NCBI RefSeq assembly: GCF_018130165.1
Contig: NZ_JAFCLZ010000003.1
Location: 124,001 to 188,000, forward strand
DNA from: Bradyrhizobium sp. JYMT SZCCT0180
Lineage (GTDB): Bacteria; Pseudomonadota; Alphaproteobacteria; Rhizobiales; Xanthobacteraceae
Direction: 5' to 3'
Length of the DNA stretch: 64,000 bases
A program made the translations under genes and the position numbers. Below are positions 17,042 through 26,576 of this stretch, one piece after another. Below the pieces are notes generated by a model. It worked only from the letters and a program-made list of their open reading frames with translations, did no database searches and had not been told where the DNA came from. Each line of letters starts with the position of its first letter. The first letter of the stretch is position 1.

Positions 17042-18370
17042 ATGGCGGCAACGATTGCGGTTGAAGCACCGGTGAGCGCAGGCAAGCCCTGGTACAAGAT
17101 TCTCTACGTCCAGGTGCTGATCGCCATCGTGCTCGGTGCGCTGGTTGGCTGGCTGTGGCCGGCGCTGGCGACCAACGACTGGATCAAGGCGCTCGGCGAC
17201 GGCTTCATCAAGCTGATCAAGATGGTGATCGCGCCGATCATCTTCTGCACCGTGGTGTCGGGCATCGCCCATATCCAGGACGCCAAGAAGGTCGGCCGCA
17301 TCGGAATCAAGGCGCTGGTCTACTTCGAAATCGTCTCGACCTTTGCGCTGGTGATCGGGCTGCTCATCGGCAATGTGGTCAAGCCGGGCCACGGCTTTGG
17401 CGGCGCGATGGCTGACGCGGCCAAGGTCGCCGGGTTCGCCAAGCAGGCCGAGGCCCAGAAGTCCGTCGATTTCTTCCTGCACATCATTCCCGACACCGTC
17501 GTCGGCGCCTTCGCGCAGGGCGAAATCCTGCAGGTGTTGCTGTTTTCGATCCTGTTCGGCTTTGCGCTGATGGCGCTCGGCGAACGCGGCCATACCCTGC
17601 GTTCCTTCATCGACGATTCCGCGCACGCGGTGTTCGGCGTGATCGCGATCGTGATGAGGGCGGCCCCGATCGGCGCGTTCGGCGCCATGGCCTATACCAT
17701 CGGCAAGTTCGGCACCGGCGCCATCGTGAACCTGGTCGGGCTGATTGCGACCTTCTATGTCACCGCGGCGCTGTTCGTCTTTATCGTGCTCGGCACCATC
17801 GCGCGCATGGTCGGATTCTCGATCTTCAAGTTCCTGGCCTACATCAAGGACGAGCTATTGATCGTGCTCGGCACCTCGTCGTCCGAGAGCGCGCTGCCGT
17901 CGCTGATGGAAAAGCTGGAGCGGCTCGGCTGTTCGAAGTCGGTCGTCGGCCTGGTGGTGCCGACCGGCTACTCGTTCAACCTCGACGGCACCAACATCTA
18001 CATGACGCTGGCGACCCTGTTCATCGCGCAGGCGCTCGGTTTCGATCTCACGATGGGCCAGCAGATCACCATCCTGTTGGTGGCGATGCTGACCTCGAAG
18101 GGCGCCTCGGGCGTCACCGGTGCGGGCTTCATCACGCTGGCGGCGACGCTCGCGGTGGTCGATCCGCGGCTGGTGCCCGGCATGGCCATCGTGCTCGGCA
18201 TCGACAAGTTCATGAGCGAGTGCCGCGCGCTGACCAATATCTGCGGCAACGGCGTCGCCTGCATCGTGGTGTCGTGGTGGGAGGGCGAACTCGATCAGGA
18301 GAAGCTGCACGCCAATCTCGACAGGCAGATCGATCCGGCGGACATGGAGACGGCGCTGACGACCGACTGA
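17042..18370 (+). CDS. dctA: C4-dicarboxylate transporter DctA
   Basis: Inner-membrane sodium or proton symporter for succinate, fumarate and malate (DAACS family), important for carbon supply in rhizobia. 442 residues with multiple helices. Visible signatures: [17 protein letters not shown] (serine-rich reentrant loop) near 277, [11 protein letters not shown] near 312, and the C-terminal [13 protein letters not shown] near 385. The ATG at 17042 has a GGGAG site. A bidirectional terminator follows. No dctBD regulator genes are adjacent. Confidence 0.95.
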   Translation: MAATIAVEAPVSAGKPWYKILYVQVLIAIVLGALVGWLWPALATNDWIKALGDGFIKLIKMVIAPIIFCTVVSGIAHIQDAKKVGRIGIKALVYFEIVSTFALVIGLLIGNVVKPGHGFGGAMADAAKVAGFAKQAEAQKSVDFFLHIIPDTVVGAFAQGEILQVLLFSILFGFALMALGERGHTLRSFIDDSAHAVFGVIAIVMRAAPIGAFGAMAYTIGKFGTGAIVNLVGLIATFYVTAALFVFIVLGTIARMVGFSIFKFLAYIKDELLIVLGTSSSESALPSLMEKLERLGCSKSVVGLVVPTGYSFNLDGTNIYMTLATLFIAQALGFDLTMGQQITILLVAMLTSKGASGVTGAGFITLAATLAVVDPRLVPGMAIVLGIDKFMSECRALTNICGNGVACIVVSWWEGELDQEKLHANLDRQIDPADMETALTTD

Positions 18371-18406
18371 CGGTCGGCGTCTTCGGGACCATCCTGATGC
18401 AATAAA

Positions 18407-18435
18407 AAAACCGCCCGGTTTTGCCGGGCGGTTTT
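18407..18435. terminator. Bidirectional terminator between dctA and rne
   Basis: Arms CCGCCCGG/CCGGGCGG with a five-base loop, flanked by an A-run on one side and a T-run on the other, so it can stop transcription from both converging genes. Confidence 0.93.
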
Positions 18436-18452
18436 CTGTCTGGGTTTGAAGC

Positions 18453-21400
18453 TTACTCGCCGCTGCCGAAACGCCGTGACCACCAGCCGGCCTTGCGCGG
18501 CGCGGCATCGCTGGCCGCGGCAGGCGCGGGTTCAGCGGGCGCGGGAGCAGGGGCCGTTGCCGCCGGCTCCGCCTCGCTATGGCTGACGGCCGGTGCTGGC
18601 TCTGACGGGGCGCTGGTCAGGAACGAGACTTTTTCGCGCACCGTCGAACGCCGCCGTGCGGCGGCCCGGTCGGCCTCCTGCGCGGTTTCCTCGGGCGTCG
18701 GCGTCGGCGCGCTGCTGACGGTTTCGGGCGAGGCGTGTTCCGCGGGCTGCCATTGCGGTTGCGGCGGCTGCGGAACGGGCTCGGGTTCGACCAATGTCGG
18801 CGCCGGCTCAGCCGACGGGCCGTCGAAATCGGCAACCGCGCTGGTGACTTCCGAAACCGGGGTCGGTCCGAGTTCGTCGGAGATTGATCCGGCGAGACCA
18901 TCTTCCGGTCCGCTGCCACGCCGGCGGCGTCCACCGCGACGTCCGCGACGGCGCGGGCGGCGCTCGCCGTTTGGTCCCTGTTCGCCGCGCGCAACGGCAC
19001 CCTGTTCGTCGCCCTCGTCGTCGTCGGCTTCGCCGTCGTCGGCAACCGTGACCGCGCCATCAGCGCTTTCGGGTGCAACGCGCAGGGCGTCATTGTCGTC
19101 GCGCGGGGCGCCGCCTTCACGCGGCTCGCCACGGCCGCGGCGGCGCCGGCGCCGCTTGCGGCGGTGGCCGTCGGCTTCGCTTTCACCGGCGACTTCTTCG
19201 CCGCCTGCGGCTTCCTCGGTCAGGCCTTCGGTCTCTTCGGTCTCGACTTCACCTTCAATGTCGAACGGCTCTTCGTCGTCATAGGCTTCCTCGACCTGGG
19301 ACGGGGAGGCCGCGGCCTGCGCTGCGAGCAAGGCCTTGGCTGCTTCCAGCGTGTGCACCTGTTCGCCGCGATCGATGATGAACGATTGCTGGCCGGCGAC
19401 GGTCGGATCGGCGACCACCGCAAGCGTGACCTTGAAGGCGTTTTCGAGATCGCGCAGATGTCCGCGCTTGTGGTTGAGGACGTAGAGCGCGACGTCGGTG
19501 CGGGTGCGCACCACCAGATTGTGGGTCGCGCCCTTCATCAGAATTTCTTCGATGCCGCGCAGCAATTGCAGCGCCACCGACGACACCGAGCGGACATGGC
19601 CGCTGCCGCCGCAATGTGCGCAGGGCTCGGTCGAACTCTCCAGCACGCTGGCGCGGATGCGCTGGCGCGACATTTCCAGCAGGCCGAAATGCGAGATGCG
19701 GCCGACCTGGATGCGGGCGCGATCCTGCCGCAGGCAGTCGCTCAGCTTGCGCTCGACCGCACGGTTGTTGCGCTTCTCGTCCATGTCGATGAAGTCGATG
19801 ACGATCAGGCCCGCGAGATCGCGCAGGCGCAGCTGCCGCGCGACTTCCTCTGATGCTTCGAGGTTGGTCTTGAGCGCGGTGTCTTCGATGTGGTGCTCGC
19901 GGGTCGATCGGCCGGAGTTGACGTCGATTGAGACCAGGGCTTCGGTCTGGTTGATGACGATGTAGCCGCCCGAGCGCAATTGCACCGTCGGCGAGAACAT
20001 CGCATCGAGCTGGCTCTCGACGCCCATCCTGGAGAACAGCGGCTGGCCGTCGCGATATTGCCGGACCGCCCGCACGTTGGAGGGCATCAGCATCTTCATG
20101 AAGTCGCGGGCTTCATCGTAGCCGGCCTGGCCGGCGACCTGGATTTCGTCGATTTCCTTGTTGTAGAGGTCGCGCAGCGAGCGCTTGATCAGCGAGCCTT
20201 CCTCGTAGACCAGCGTCGGGGCCTGCGACTTCAGCGTCATGTCGCGCACGGTTTCCCACATGCGGATCAGATATTCGAAGTCGCGCTTGATTTCGGGCTT
20301 GGTGCGCGAGGCGCCGGCGGTGCGCAGGATGATGCCCATGCCCTCGGGCACGTCGAGATCCTGCACCACTTCCTTGAGCCGCGAACGGTCCTGGGCCGAG
20401 GTGATCTTGCGGCTGATGCCGCCGCCGCGCGCGGTGTTGGGCATCAGCACGGCGTAACGGCCGGCCAATGACAGATAGGTAGTCAGCGCCGCGCCCTTGT
20501 TGCCGCGCTCTTCCTTGACGACTTGCACCAGCATGACCTGGCGGCGCTTGATGACTTCCTGGATCTTGTACTGGCGGCGCGGGCGGAAGGCGCGCTCCGG
20601 CACCTCCTCGAGCACATCGTCGCCGCCGACGGATTCGACGACTTCCTCTTCGGCATCGTCGCCGTCGTCTTCATCGTCCTGCGCGTCGTCGTCCTGCTCG
20701 TCGCCTTCCGGCGCGGGGGCACGATCCTCGTGGGAGGCGGCGGCGTATTCCTCGCCGGCATGCTCGGCGCGCGGCGCATCATCGGCATGGGCGGCGTTTT
20801 CGAGCGCGTGTTCGTCGTCGTGCCGTGCGTCATGCGCCGGCTCGTCGTGATGCGCATGATCCTCGTGGCTGACCGCGCTCGCCGTTGCCTCTGCCGGCGC
20901 GGCGACGGCCTCAACCGGTGCCGCATCGGATTGGAATGAAGCTACCGGTGCTTCGGCCGCGGCATGATCAGGGGCGTTATCCTGGACGCGATCTTGGGCG
21001 TGCTCTTGGACATGCTCTTCCTGAGGGCGACCCTGTTCATGCGAATGGTCGTCGTGATGATGCGCAACGTACCCATGATCGTGGCCGTGGTCGGCTGTAT
21101 CGGCGGGATGGTGACCGCCATCATGGGCGTGGGCTTCGTCGGGGTGCGCGCCTTCATGCAAGCGCTGCGCCTCGCCCTCATAGGGCTGGGCGGCCTGCGC
21201 CGGATCGATCGCGGCGTTTTCGACGACGTCGCTCTGCACCCGTTCGCCATGGCCGCGGCGGCGGGCGTTGCGGTGGCGCGAACGGCCGCGGTGACGGTTG
21301 GAGGAGCGGTTCTCGCTCTCTTCCTCGGCCTCGCGATGGGCGCGTTCGTCGGCCTCGATCAGTGCCTGCCGGTCGGCGACCGGGATCTGGTAATAGTCGG

Positions 21401-21626
21401 GGTGGATTTCGCTGAAGGCCAGGAAGCCGTGGCGGTTGCCGCCATATTCGATGAAGGCCGCCTGCAGCGACGGCTCTACGCGCGTGACCTTGGCGAGGTA
21501 GATATTGCCGCGCAGTTGTTTGCGCTGGGCGGTCTCGAAGTCAAATTCTTCGACGCGATTGCCGCGGACCACGACGACCCGGGTCTCTTCCGGGTGGGTG
21601 GCATCGATCAACATCTTGTTGGGCAT
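18453..21626 (-). CDS. rne: Ribonuclease E/G with a long histidine-rich insertion in the S1 domain
   Basis: Endoribonuclease of RNA decay and rRNA/tRNA processing, 1057 residues from the ATG at 21626 (MPNKMLIDAT). The S1 domain begins near residue 35 (RGNIYLAKVTRVEPSLQAAF) and resumes near 350 (YKIQEVIKRRQVMLVQVVKEE). Between them lie about 250 low-complexity residues, including about 27 His within 158-300 and acidic runs at 307-345. The DNase I-like catalytic Asp residues are in SIDVNSGR and VIDFIDMD. The zinc-link is EPCAHCGGSGHV. The C-terminal 300 residues are disordered, with an Arg-rich patch (RRKRRRRRRGRG) suited to RNA or degradosome binding. A leader of several hundred bases precedes the gene. 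Confidence 0.97.
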   Translation of the reverse strand: MPNKMLIDATHPEETRVVVVRGNRVEEFDFETAQRKQLRGNIYLAKVTRVEPSLQAAFIEYGGNRHGFLAFSEIHPDYYQIPVADRQALIEADERAHREAEEESENRSSNRHRGRSRHRNARRRGHGERVQSDVVENAAIDPAQAAQPYEGEAQRLHEGAHPDEAHAHDGGHHPADTADHGHDHGYVAHHHDDHSHEQGRPQEEHVQEHAQDRVQDNAPDHAAAEAPVASFQSDAAPVEAVAAPAEATASAVSHEDHAHHDEPAHDARHDDEHALENAAHADDAPRAEHAGEEYAAASHEDRAPAPEGDEQDDDAQDDEDDGDDAEEEVVESVGGDDVLEEVPERAFRPRRQYKIQEVIKRRQVMLVQVVKEERGNKGAALTTYLSLAGRYAVLMPNTARGGGISRKITSAQDRSRLKEVVQDLDVPEGMGIILRTAGASRTKPEIKRDFEYLIRMWETVRDMTLKSQAPTLVYEEGSLIKRSLRDLYNKEIDEIQVAGQAGYDEARDFMKMLMPSNVRAVRQYRDGQPLFSRMGVESQLDAMFSPTVQLRSGGYIVINQTEALVSIDVNSGRSTREHHIEDTALKTNLEASEEVARQLRLRDLAGLIVIDFIDMDEKRNNRAVERKLSDCLRQDRARIQVGRISHFGLLEMSRQRIRASVLESSTEPCAHCGGSGHVRSVSSVALQLLRGIEEILMKGATHNLVVRTRTDVALYVLNHKRGHLRDLENAFKVTLAVVADPTVAGQQSFIIDRGEQVHTLEAAKALLAAQAAASPSQVEEAYDDEEPFDIEGEVETEETEGLTEEAAGGEEVAGESEADGHRRKRRRRRRGRGEPREGGAPRDDNDALRVAPESADGAVTVADDGEADDDEGDEQGAVARGEQGPNGERRPRRRGRRGGRRRRGSGPEDGLAGSISDELGPTPVSEVTSAVADFDGPSAEPAPTLVEPEPVPQPPQPQWQPAEHASPETVSSAPTPTPEETAQEADRAAARRRSTVREKVSFLTSAPSEPAPAVSHSEAEPAATAPAPAPAEPAPAAASDAAPRKAGWWSRRFGSGE

Positions 21627-22294
21627 TTTGGAGCTCTTGACGGCGGCGGGCGCGGTGCAAGGCGCGCGCATATTGCGCGGCCCGGTGACGCGACGGTCCA
21701 CCTGATTCGGGGGTGAGGGGAAGGCCAAAACGCAAACCTTGGCGCCGCGCCGAACGGGAACCCACCGGAACAAGGCGACGCGCGAAGCTTTCGCTTCGCA
21801 TCGGCGCGATCGATCCGTGGATCTTGGTCGGCAACACAGTCTGGCGCATCAAGCGTCGGCCCGTCTGAACATGTTGGCGGCAAAATTGACCGCCGTATCT
21901 ATCGCTGAAGGCCCGGCGCGGCGCCAAAGCGCTCGCCGGCCATCGCATATCGGACCGTTTGGGGGTCCGGATAATCGGTTCTGCCGTGTTTTAAACCGTC
22001 CCTGGAGCAAGATAGTACCTTGCAAGTTAGTACCTGGGAGCGGACGCCGCTCGGGCTCGAAACCGCCACTCCGTGTCAGCCGCGCGCAGCGCTGGCTGGT
22101 GGAGGGGATCGGGAAAGACGCAGGAAACTTCGGCTTCGAAGGTTCCGGCGCTGCACCGGGAGGCTGAACGCGACACAACCGGGAGTATTAGCCGTCAGCA
22201 CGTCGTACATACGTGGATTGCCCGCCCGGTGCAAGGGAAGCATCAGGGAAGCGTCGCAGCACGGCAACACTCATCCCTTTTCGCTTTTGGACCC
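21627..22294. promoter_or_regulatory. Long gene-free region between rne and the amidase gene
   Basis: No credible protein gene is seen; the small frames here lack homology and have no convincing ribosome sites. RNase E genes often carry long 5' leaders used for feedback control, and this stretch probably holds one on the minus strand. Visible structure includes a perfect hairpin GCGAAGC/GCTTCGC at 21782-21799 and tandem 15-base repeats at 22007-22036. Confidence 0.45.
22007..22036. repeat. Two tandem 15-bp repeats, operator-like
   Basis: GCAAGATAGTACCTT is followed directly by GCAAGTTAGTACCTG (13 of 15 identical). The junction also forms a near-palindrome around CTTGCAAG. The form resembles TetR-family operators, but no TetR gene or efflux operon is adjacent. 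Confidence 0.5.
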
Positions 22295-22310
22295 TTAAGG
22301 TGCGATTAAC
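22295..22310 (+). promoter_or_regulatory. Perfect CtrA-type box upstream of the amidase gene
   Basis: TTAA-N7-TTAAC (TTAA at 22295-22298, TTAAC at 22306-22310), exactly the consensus for the alphaproteobacterial cell-cycle regulator CtrA. It ends 48 bases before the amidase start, where it could overlap a promoter. Confidence 0.65.
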
Positions 22311-22357
22311 CCTGTGGTTCTAATGCGGTAAGAGAGCGGCTCGGAGGCGTCGAATCG

Positions 22358-23686
22358 TTGGCTAACCGCGCAAATCACCGGGTTTTGCTGGGGCGCGGCC
22401 TATTGTGCGTCGCAGCATTGCTGTGTGCCAATTTCATCACCCCGAGCGCGGCGCAGGGGCCTGCGCCTGGTCCCGCTGCGCCAAGCGCCCCCAGTCCGAC
22501 CCCGACCGCCGCCTTGAATTTTCCGGTCGCCTCCGATGCAAGGCTGGCCGGCGACAGCAAACAAACCCGCTTCGTGCTCGATCTCGACAGGCCGATCCAG
22601 TTTCGCGCCTTTGCGCTGGCCGATCCCTATCGCGTGGTCGTCGATATTCCCCAGGTCAGCTTCAAGCTGGCCGCGGGCACCGGCAGCGCGGGGCGCGGGC
22701 TGGTCAAGGCGTTCCGCTATGGCCTCGTCATGCCGGGCGGTTCGCGAATCGTGTTCGACCTGACGGGACCGGCCAAGGTCGCAAAATCCTATGTGCTGGA
22801 AGCGGCCAACGACCAGCCGCCGCGGCTGGTGCTGGAGCTGGAAGAGGTGGACCGGACCGCCTTCGTGCAGTTGCTGGCGCCCGAGAATCGCCCCGAACTG
22901 CGGCCCGCGATTGCTTCTGCCAATGCCGCGGTCGGGCCGGACGATGCTGCGGCGGCGGCAAAGCCCGCACAGGCGCAGGATACCCGTCCACTGATCGTGA
23001 TCGATCCCGGCCATGGCGGCATAGACAACGGCACCCAGGCCGGCGGCGAGATGGAAAAGAATCTGGTGCTGGGATTTGGCCTCGCGCTGCGCGATCGCAT
23101 CGAGAAATCAGGCAAATACCGCGTCGTCATGACCCGTACGGACGATACGTTCATTCCGTTGAACGACCGCGTGAAGGTTGCGCGCACCCAGTCGGCCGCG
23201 CTGTTCGTCTCGATCCATGCCGACGCCCTGCCGCGGCGGGAGGGCGATGCCCACGGCGCCACCATCTACACCTTGTCTGACAAGGCCTCGGACGCTGAGG
23301 CCGAGCGGCTGGCCGAGGCCGAGAACAAGTCGGACGCCATTGGCGGCGTCAATCTCACCGACGAGCCGACCGAAGTCGCCGACATCCTGATCGACCTCGC
23401 GCAGCGCGAGACCAAAACGTTTTCAAACCGGTTCGCCCGCATCTTGATGGGCGAGATGAAGACCACGGTGCGGATGCACAAGCACCCGTTGAAATCCGCC
23501 GGCTTCCGCGTCTTGAAGGCGCCGGACGTGCCCTCGGTGCTGGTCGAACTCGGCTATGTCTCGAACAAGGGCGACCTCGAACTCCTGATGTCGGAGAACT
23601 GGCGGAACAAGACCGTCGGGTCGATGGCGCTGGCGATTGATGCATTTTTCGCCAAACGGCTGGCAACTGCCGGGCCCGGCAAATGA
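22358..23686 (+). CDS. Periplasmic N-acetylmuramoyl-L-alanine amidase (AmiC-like)
   Basis: Zinc amidase that cuts septal peptidoglycan to separate daughter cells. 442 residues: signal sequence (1-36), AMIN domain (about 50-165, for envelope targeting), linker, and Amidase_3 domain (about 210-432). Zinc-site motifs are DPGHGGIDNG near 217, a Glu in the EMEKNLVL helix, and SIHADA near 287; the catalytic Glu lies in LVELGYVSN. The start is TTG with a GGAGG site ten bases upstream. A perfect CtrA box precedes it. The order rne-amidase-PBP1A-prfB is conserved in Rhizobiales. Confidence 0.95.
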   Translation: MANRANHRVLLGRGLLCVAALLCANFITPSAAQGPAPGPAAPSAPSPTPTAALNFPVASDARLAGDSKQTRFVLDLDRPIQFRAFALADPYRVVVDIPQVSFKLAAGTGSAGRGLVKAFRYGLVMPGGSRIVFDLTGPAKVAKSYVLEAANDQPPRLVLELEEVDRTAFVQLLAPENRPELRPAIASANAAVGPDDAAAAAKPAQAQDTRPLIVIDPGHGGIDNGTQAGGEMEKNLVLGFGLALRDRIEKSGKYRVVMTRTDDTFIPLNDRVKVARTQSAALFVSIHADALPRREGDAHGATIYTLSDKASDAEAERLAEAENKSDAIGGVNLTDEPTEVADILIDLAQRETKTFSNRFARILMGEMKTTVRMHKHPLKSAGFRVLKAPDVPSVLVELGYVSNKGDLELLMSENWRNKTVGSMALAIDAFFAKRLATAGPGK

Positions 23687-23941
23687 AAAGCCGTATGAAA
23701 ATGCTGATTAAATGCACGCGATGCCATGGAGGAAGCCCTAGTTTGGCCACAGCGGCAGCGGTATAGAAAACTACCGCAGGGTCTTCGGAATCGGCCATTA
23801 TTGTCCGTCGGCCCCTTTATTGTTCGTACGCGCAACGGCGGTCCGTTGGGCGGGGCTCGAGCGCTTCGATTTGCGCTTGGATTTTGATGGCAAGGCAGAC
23901 GCCGAAAGTCACGGCGCAAGGGTTGGAACGGAACTTCGATC

Positions 23942-26455
23942 ATGCGCTTGCTGGTGCGGTTTTTGGGTTTCTTGTTTGCCGCCGGAACCGTGGTGTTCCT
24001 GGTGGGCGTCGCCGGCGTTGCGGGCGCGATCTGGCATTTCTCCAAGGACTTGCCGGACTATTCGCAGCTTCAGGATTATGAACCGCCTGTGATGACGCGC
24101 GTGCACGCCTCCGATGGCGCGCTGCTCGGCGAGTATTCCAAGGAGCGCCGGCTCTATCTGCCGATCCAGGCGGTGCCGAAACTCGTCATCAACGCGTTCC
24201 TCGCCGCCGAAGACAAGAACTTCTACGAGCATGGCGGCATCGACTTCACCGGCATGGCGCGCGCGGCGGTGCTGTATGCGCAGAACTACGGCTCCAACCG
24301 TCGGCCGCAGGGTGCGTCGACCATCACCCAGCAGGTCGCAAAGAACTTCCTACTGACCAACGAGGTCTCCTTCGCCCGCAAGATCAAGGAAGCCCTGCTG
24401 GCGATGCGCATCGAGCGCGCCTATTCGAAGGACCGCATCCTCGAACTCTATCTCAATGAAATCTATCTCGGCCTCGGCGCCTACGGCATCGCGGCGGCGT
24501 CGCTGGTCTATTTCGACAAGTCGGTGAACGAACTCACGATCTCGGAAGCCTCGTACCTGGCGGCGCTGCCGAAAGCGCCGGCGGCGCTGCATCCGGTGCG
24601 CAACCGCGACCGCGCGATCGAACGCCGCAACTACGTTGTCGATCGTCTCGTCGAAAACGGCTGGATCAAGCAGGCCGATGCCGACAAGGCGCGCAAGGAT
24701 CAGCTGCTCGTCACCAGCCGCGGTACCGGCGCGCATATCTTCGCCGGCGAATATTTCGCCGAGGAAGTCCGCCGCGACATCTTCGAACGCTACGGCGAAA
24801 AGAAGCTCTATGAAGGCGGCCTCTCGGTCCGGGCGACGCTCGACCCGAAGATGCAGGTGATGGCGCGCAAGACCATGGCGGCCGGCATGGTCAATTACGA
24901 TGAGGCGCAGGGCTGGCGGGGTGCGCCAAGCAAGCTCGACATTTCCGGCGACTGGGGCGTAAAGCTGGCCGACGTCAAGGCGCTGAGCGATATCTCGCCC
25001 TGGCGGATGGCTGTGGTGCTGGAGACCAGCGACCAGTCGGCGCGGGTCGGTTTCCAGCCGGGCCGCGAGCTTGGCGGCGCCGTCGCCAAGCAACGGCAGA
25101 CCGGCATCATCACCATCGAAGGCGTCAAATGGGCCAAGGCGGCGTCGGGACCGACCAGAGGCAGAACGCCGACATCGGTCGCGCAAGTGCTCGCCCCGGG
25201 CGACGTGATTTATGTCGATCCGCTGTTCGGCAAGGACGGCAATCCGGTGGAGGGGCAGTACCGCCTGCGCCAATTGCCGGAAGTATCCGGCGCGATGGTG
25301 GCGATGGATCCCTGGACCGGCCGCGTGCTGGCCATGGTCGGCGGATTCTCGTTCGACCAGAGCCAGTTCAACCGCGCGACGCAGGCGTACCGGCAGCCGG
25401 GCTCCTCGTTCAAACCGCTGGTCTATTCGGCGGCCATGGACAATGGCTACACGCCGTCGACCGTCGTGGTCGACGCGCCGATCGAAATCGATCAGGGGCA
25501 GGGCGCCGGCGTCTGGCGACCGGAAAACTATTCGTCGGGCAAGTACAACGGTCCGGTGACGCTGCGCAATGCGCTGCGGCAGTCGCTCAACACGGTGACG
25601 GTGCGGCTGGCGCAGGACATCGGCATGCCCCTGATCGGCGAATATTCGCGGCGCTTCGGCGTTTACGACGAACTGCCGAACTATCTGTCCTATTCGCTGG
25701 GCGCCGGCGAAACCACGGTCATGCGGATGGTCACGGCCTATTCGATGTTCGCCAATGGCGGCCGCCGCGTGAAGCCGACCTTGATCGATCGCATCCAGGA
25801 CCGCTACGGGCACACGATCTACAAGCATGACGCGCGCGAATGCCGCGGCTGCGACGCGCCCGGCGGCTGGAAGAATCAGCCCGAACCGCAGCTGGTCGAC
25901 CGCCGCGAGCAGGTGCTCGATCCGATGACGGCCTACCAGATCACCTCGATGATGGAATATGTCGTGCAGGCCGGCACCGCGACTGTCGTGAAGGAAGTCG
26001 GCAAGCCGATCGCCGGCAAGACCGGAACCACCAACGATGCGAAAGACGCGTGGTTCATCGGCTTCTCGCCGGACCTCGTGGTCGGCATCTATGTCGGCTA
26101 CGACAAGCCGCGCACCCTCGGCGGCAAGGCGACCGGTGGTGCGCTGGCCGCGCCGATCGCGCGCGACTTCCTCAAGCTCGCGCTCGCCGACAAGGCCGCG
26201 ATTCCGTTCAAGGTGCCGGCCGGAATCAAGCTGGTTCGCGTCGATGCCAAGAGCGGCATGCGCGCAGGTCCCGGCGAAGGTGGCCGGACCATCCTGGAAG
26301 CCTTCAAGCCGGGCACCGCGCCGCCGGACAATTACTCCGTCATTGGCGTGGCCGATGCCGATGGGCGCGCCCCGCAGGGATATCCGGCCGGATATCAGGG
26401 GGGATATCAGTCGCCTGACTCCGGCCACATCATGCGGCCCGGCGGGCTGTACTAG
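23942..26455 (+). CDS. mrcA: Penicillin-binding protein 1A (glycosyltransferase/transpeptidase)
   Basis: Bifunctional class A PBP that polymerises and cross-links peptidoglycan. 837 residues: a single N-terminal membrane anchor (3-30), GT51 domain (about 55-230) with AEDKNFYEHGGID (catalytic Glu near 92) and the GASTITQQVAKN motif, an OB-like linker domain, then the transpeptidase with SSFK (active-site Ser near 487), QSLN and KTGTTND near 690. The C-terminal 70 residues are Gly/Tyr/Pro-rich. It lies 255 bases after the amidase; that gap (23687-23941) shows no gene. A short inverted repeat GTAGCGG/CCGCTAC follows the gene at 26507-26523. Confidence 0.97.
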   Translation: MRLLVRFLGFLFAAGTVVFLVGVAGVAGAIWHFSKDLPDYSQLQDYEPPVMTRVHASDGALLGEYSKERRLYLPIQAVPKLVINAFLAAEDKNFYEHGGIDFTGMARAAVLYAQNYGSNRRPQGASTITQQVAKNFLLTNEVSFARKIKEALLAMRIERAYSKDRILELYLNEIYLGLGAYGIAAASLVYFDKSVNELTISEASYLAALPKAPAALHPVRNRDRAIERRNYVVDRLVENGWIKQADADKARKDQLLVTSRGTGAHIFAGEYFAEEVRRDIFERYGEKKLYEGGLSVRATLDPKMQVMARKTMAAGMVNYDEAQGWRGAPSKLDISGDWGVKLADVKALSDISPWRMAVVLETSDQSARVGFQPGRELGGAVAKQRQTGIITIEGVKWAKAASGPTRGRTPTSVAQVLAPGDVIYVDPLFGKDGNPVEGQYRLRQLPEVSGAMVAMDPWTGRVLAMVGGFSFDQSQFNRATQAYRQPGSSFKPLVYSAAMDNGYTPSTVVVDAPIEIDQGQGAGVWRPENYSSGKYNGPVTLRNALRQSLNTVTVRLAQDIGMPLIGEYSRRFGVYDELPNYLSYSLGAGETTVMRMVTAYSMFANGGRRVKPTLIDRIQDRYGHTIYKHDARECRGCDAPGGWKNQPEPQLVDRREQVLDPMTAYQITSMMEYVVQAGTATVVKEVGKPIAGKTGTTNDAKDAWFIGFSPDLVVGIYVGYDKPRTLGGKATGGALAAPIARDFLKLALADKAAIPFKVPAGIKLVRVDAKSGMRAGPGEGGRTILEAFKPGTAPPDNYSVIGVADADGRAPQGYPAGYQGGYQSPDSGHIMRPGGLY

Positions 26456-26576
26456 CCTTGATACGAAGAAACCGCTTGGGACCAAACCCCAGGCGGATTG
26501 CGCTTTGTAGCGGTCGCCGCTACATCCCTGCGAACATCTATAGTTGGCGGTTTCTACACCGCAGATCAGAGACACC

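Noticed and set aside
22020..22309. Two overlapping small frames (78 and 92 codons) upstream of the amidase
   Set aside because: No homology, no convincing ribosome site, Arg-rich out-of-frame composition, and the CtrA box lies within them.
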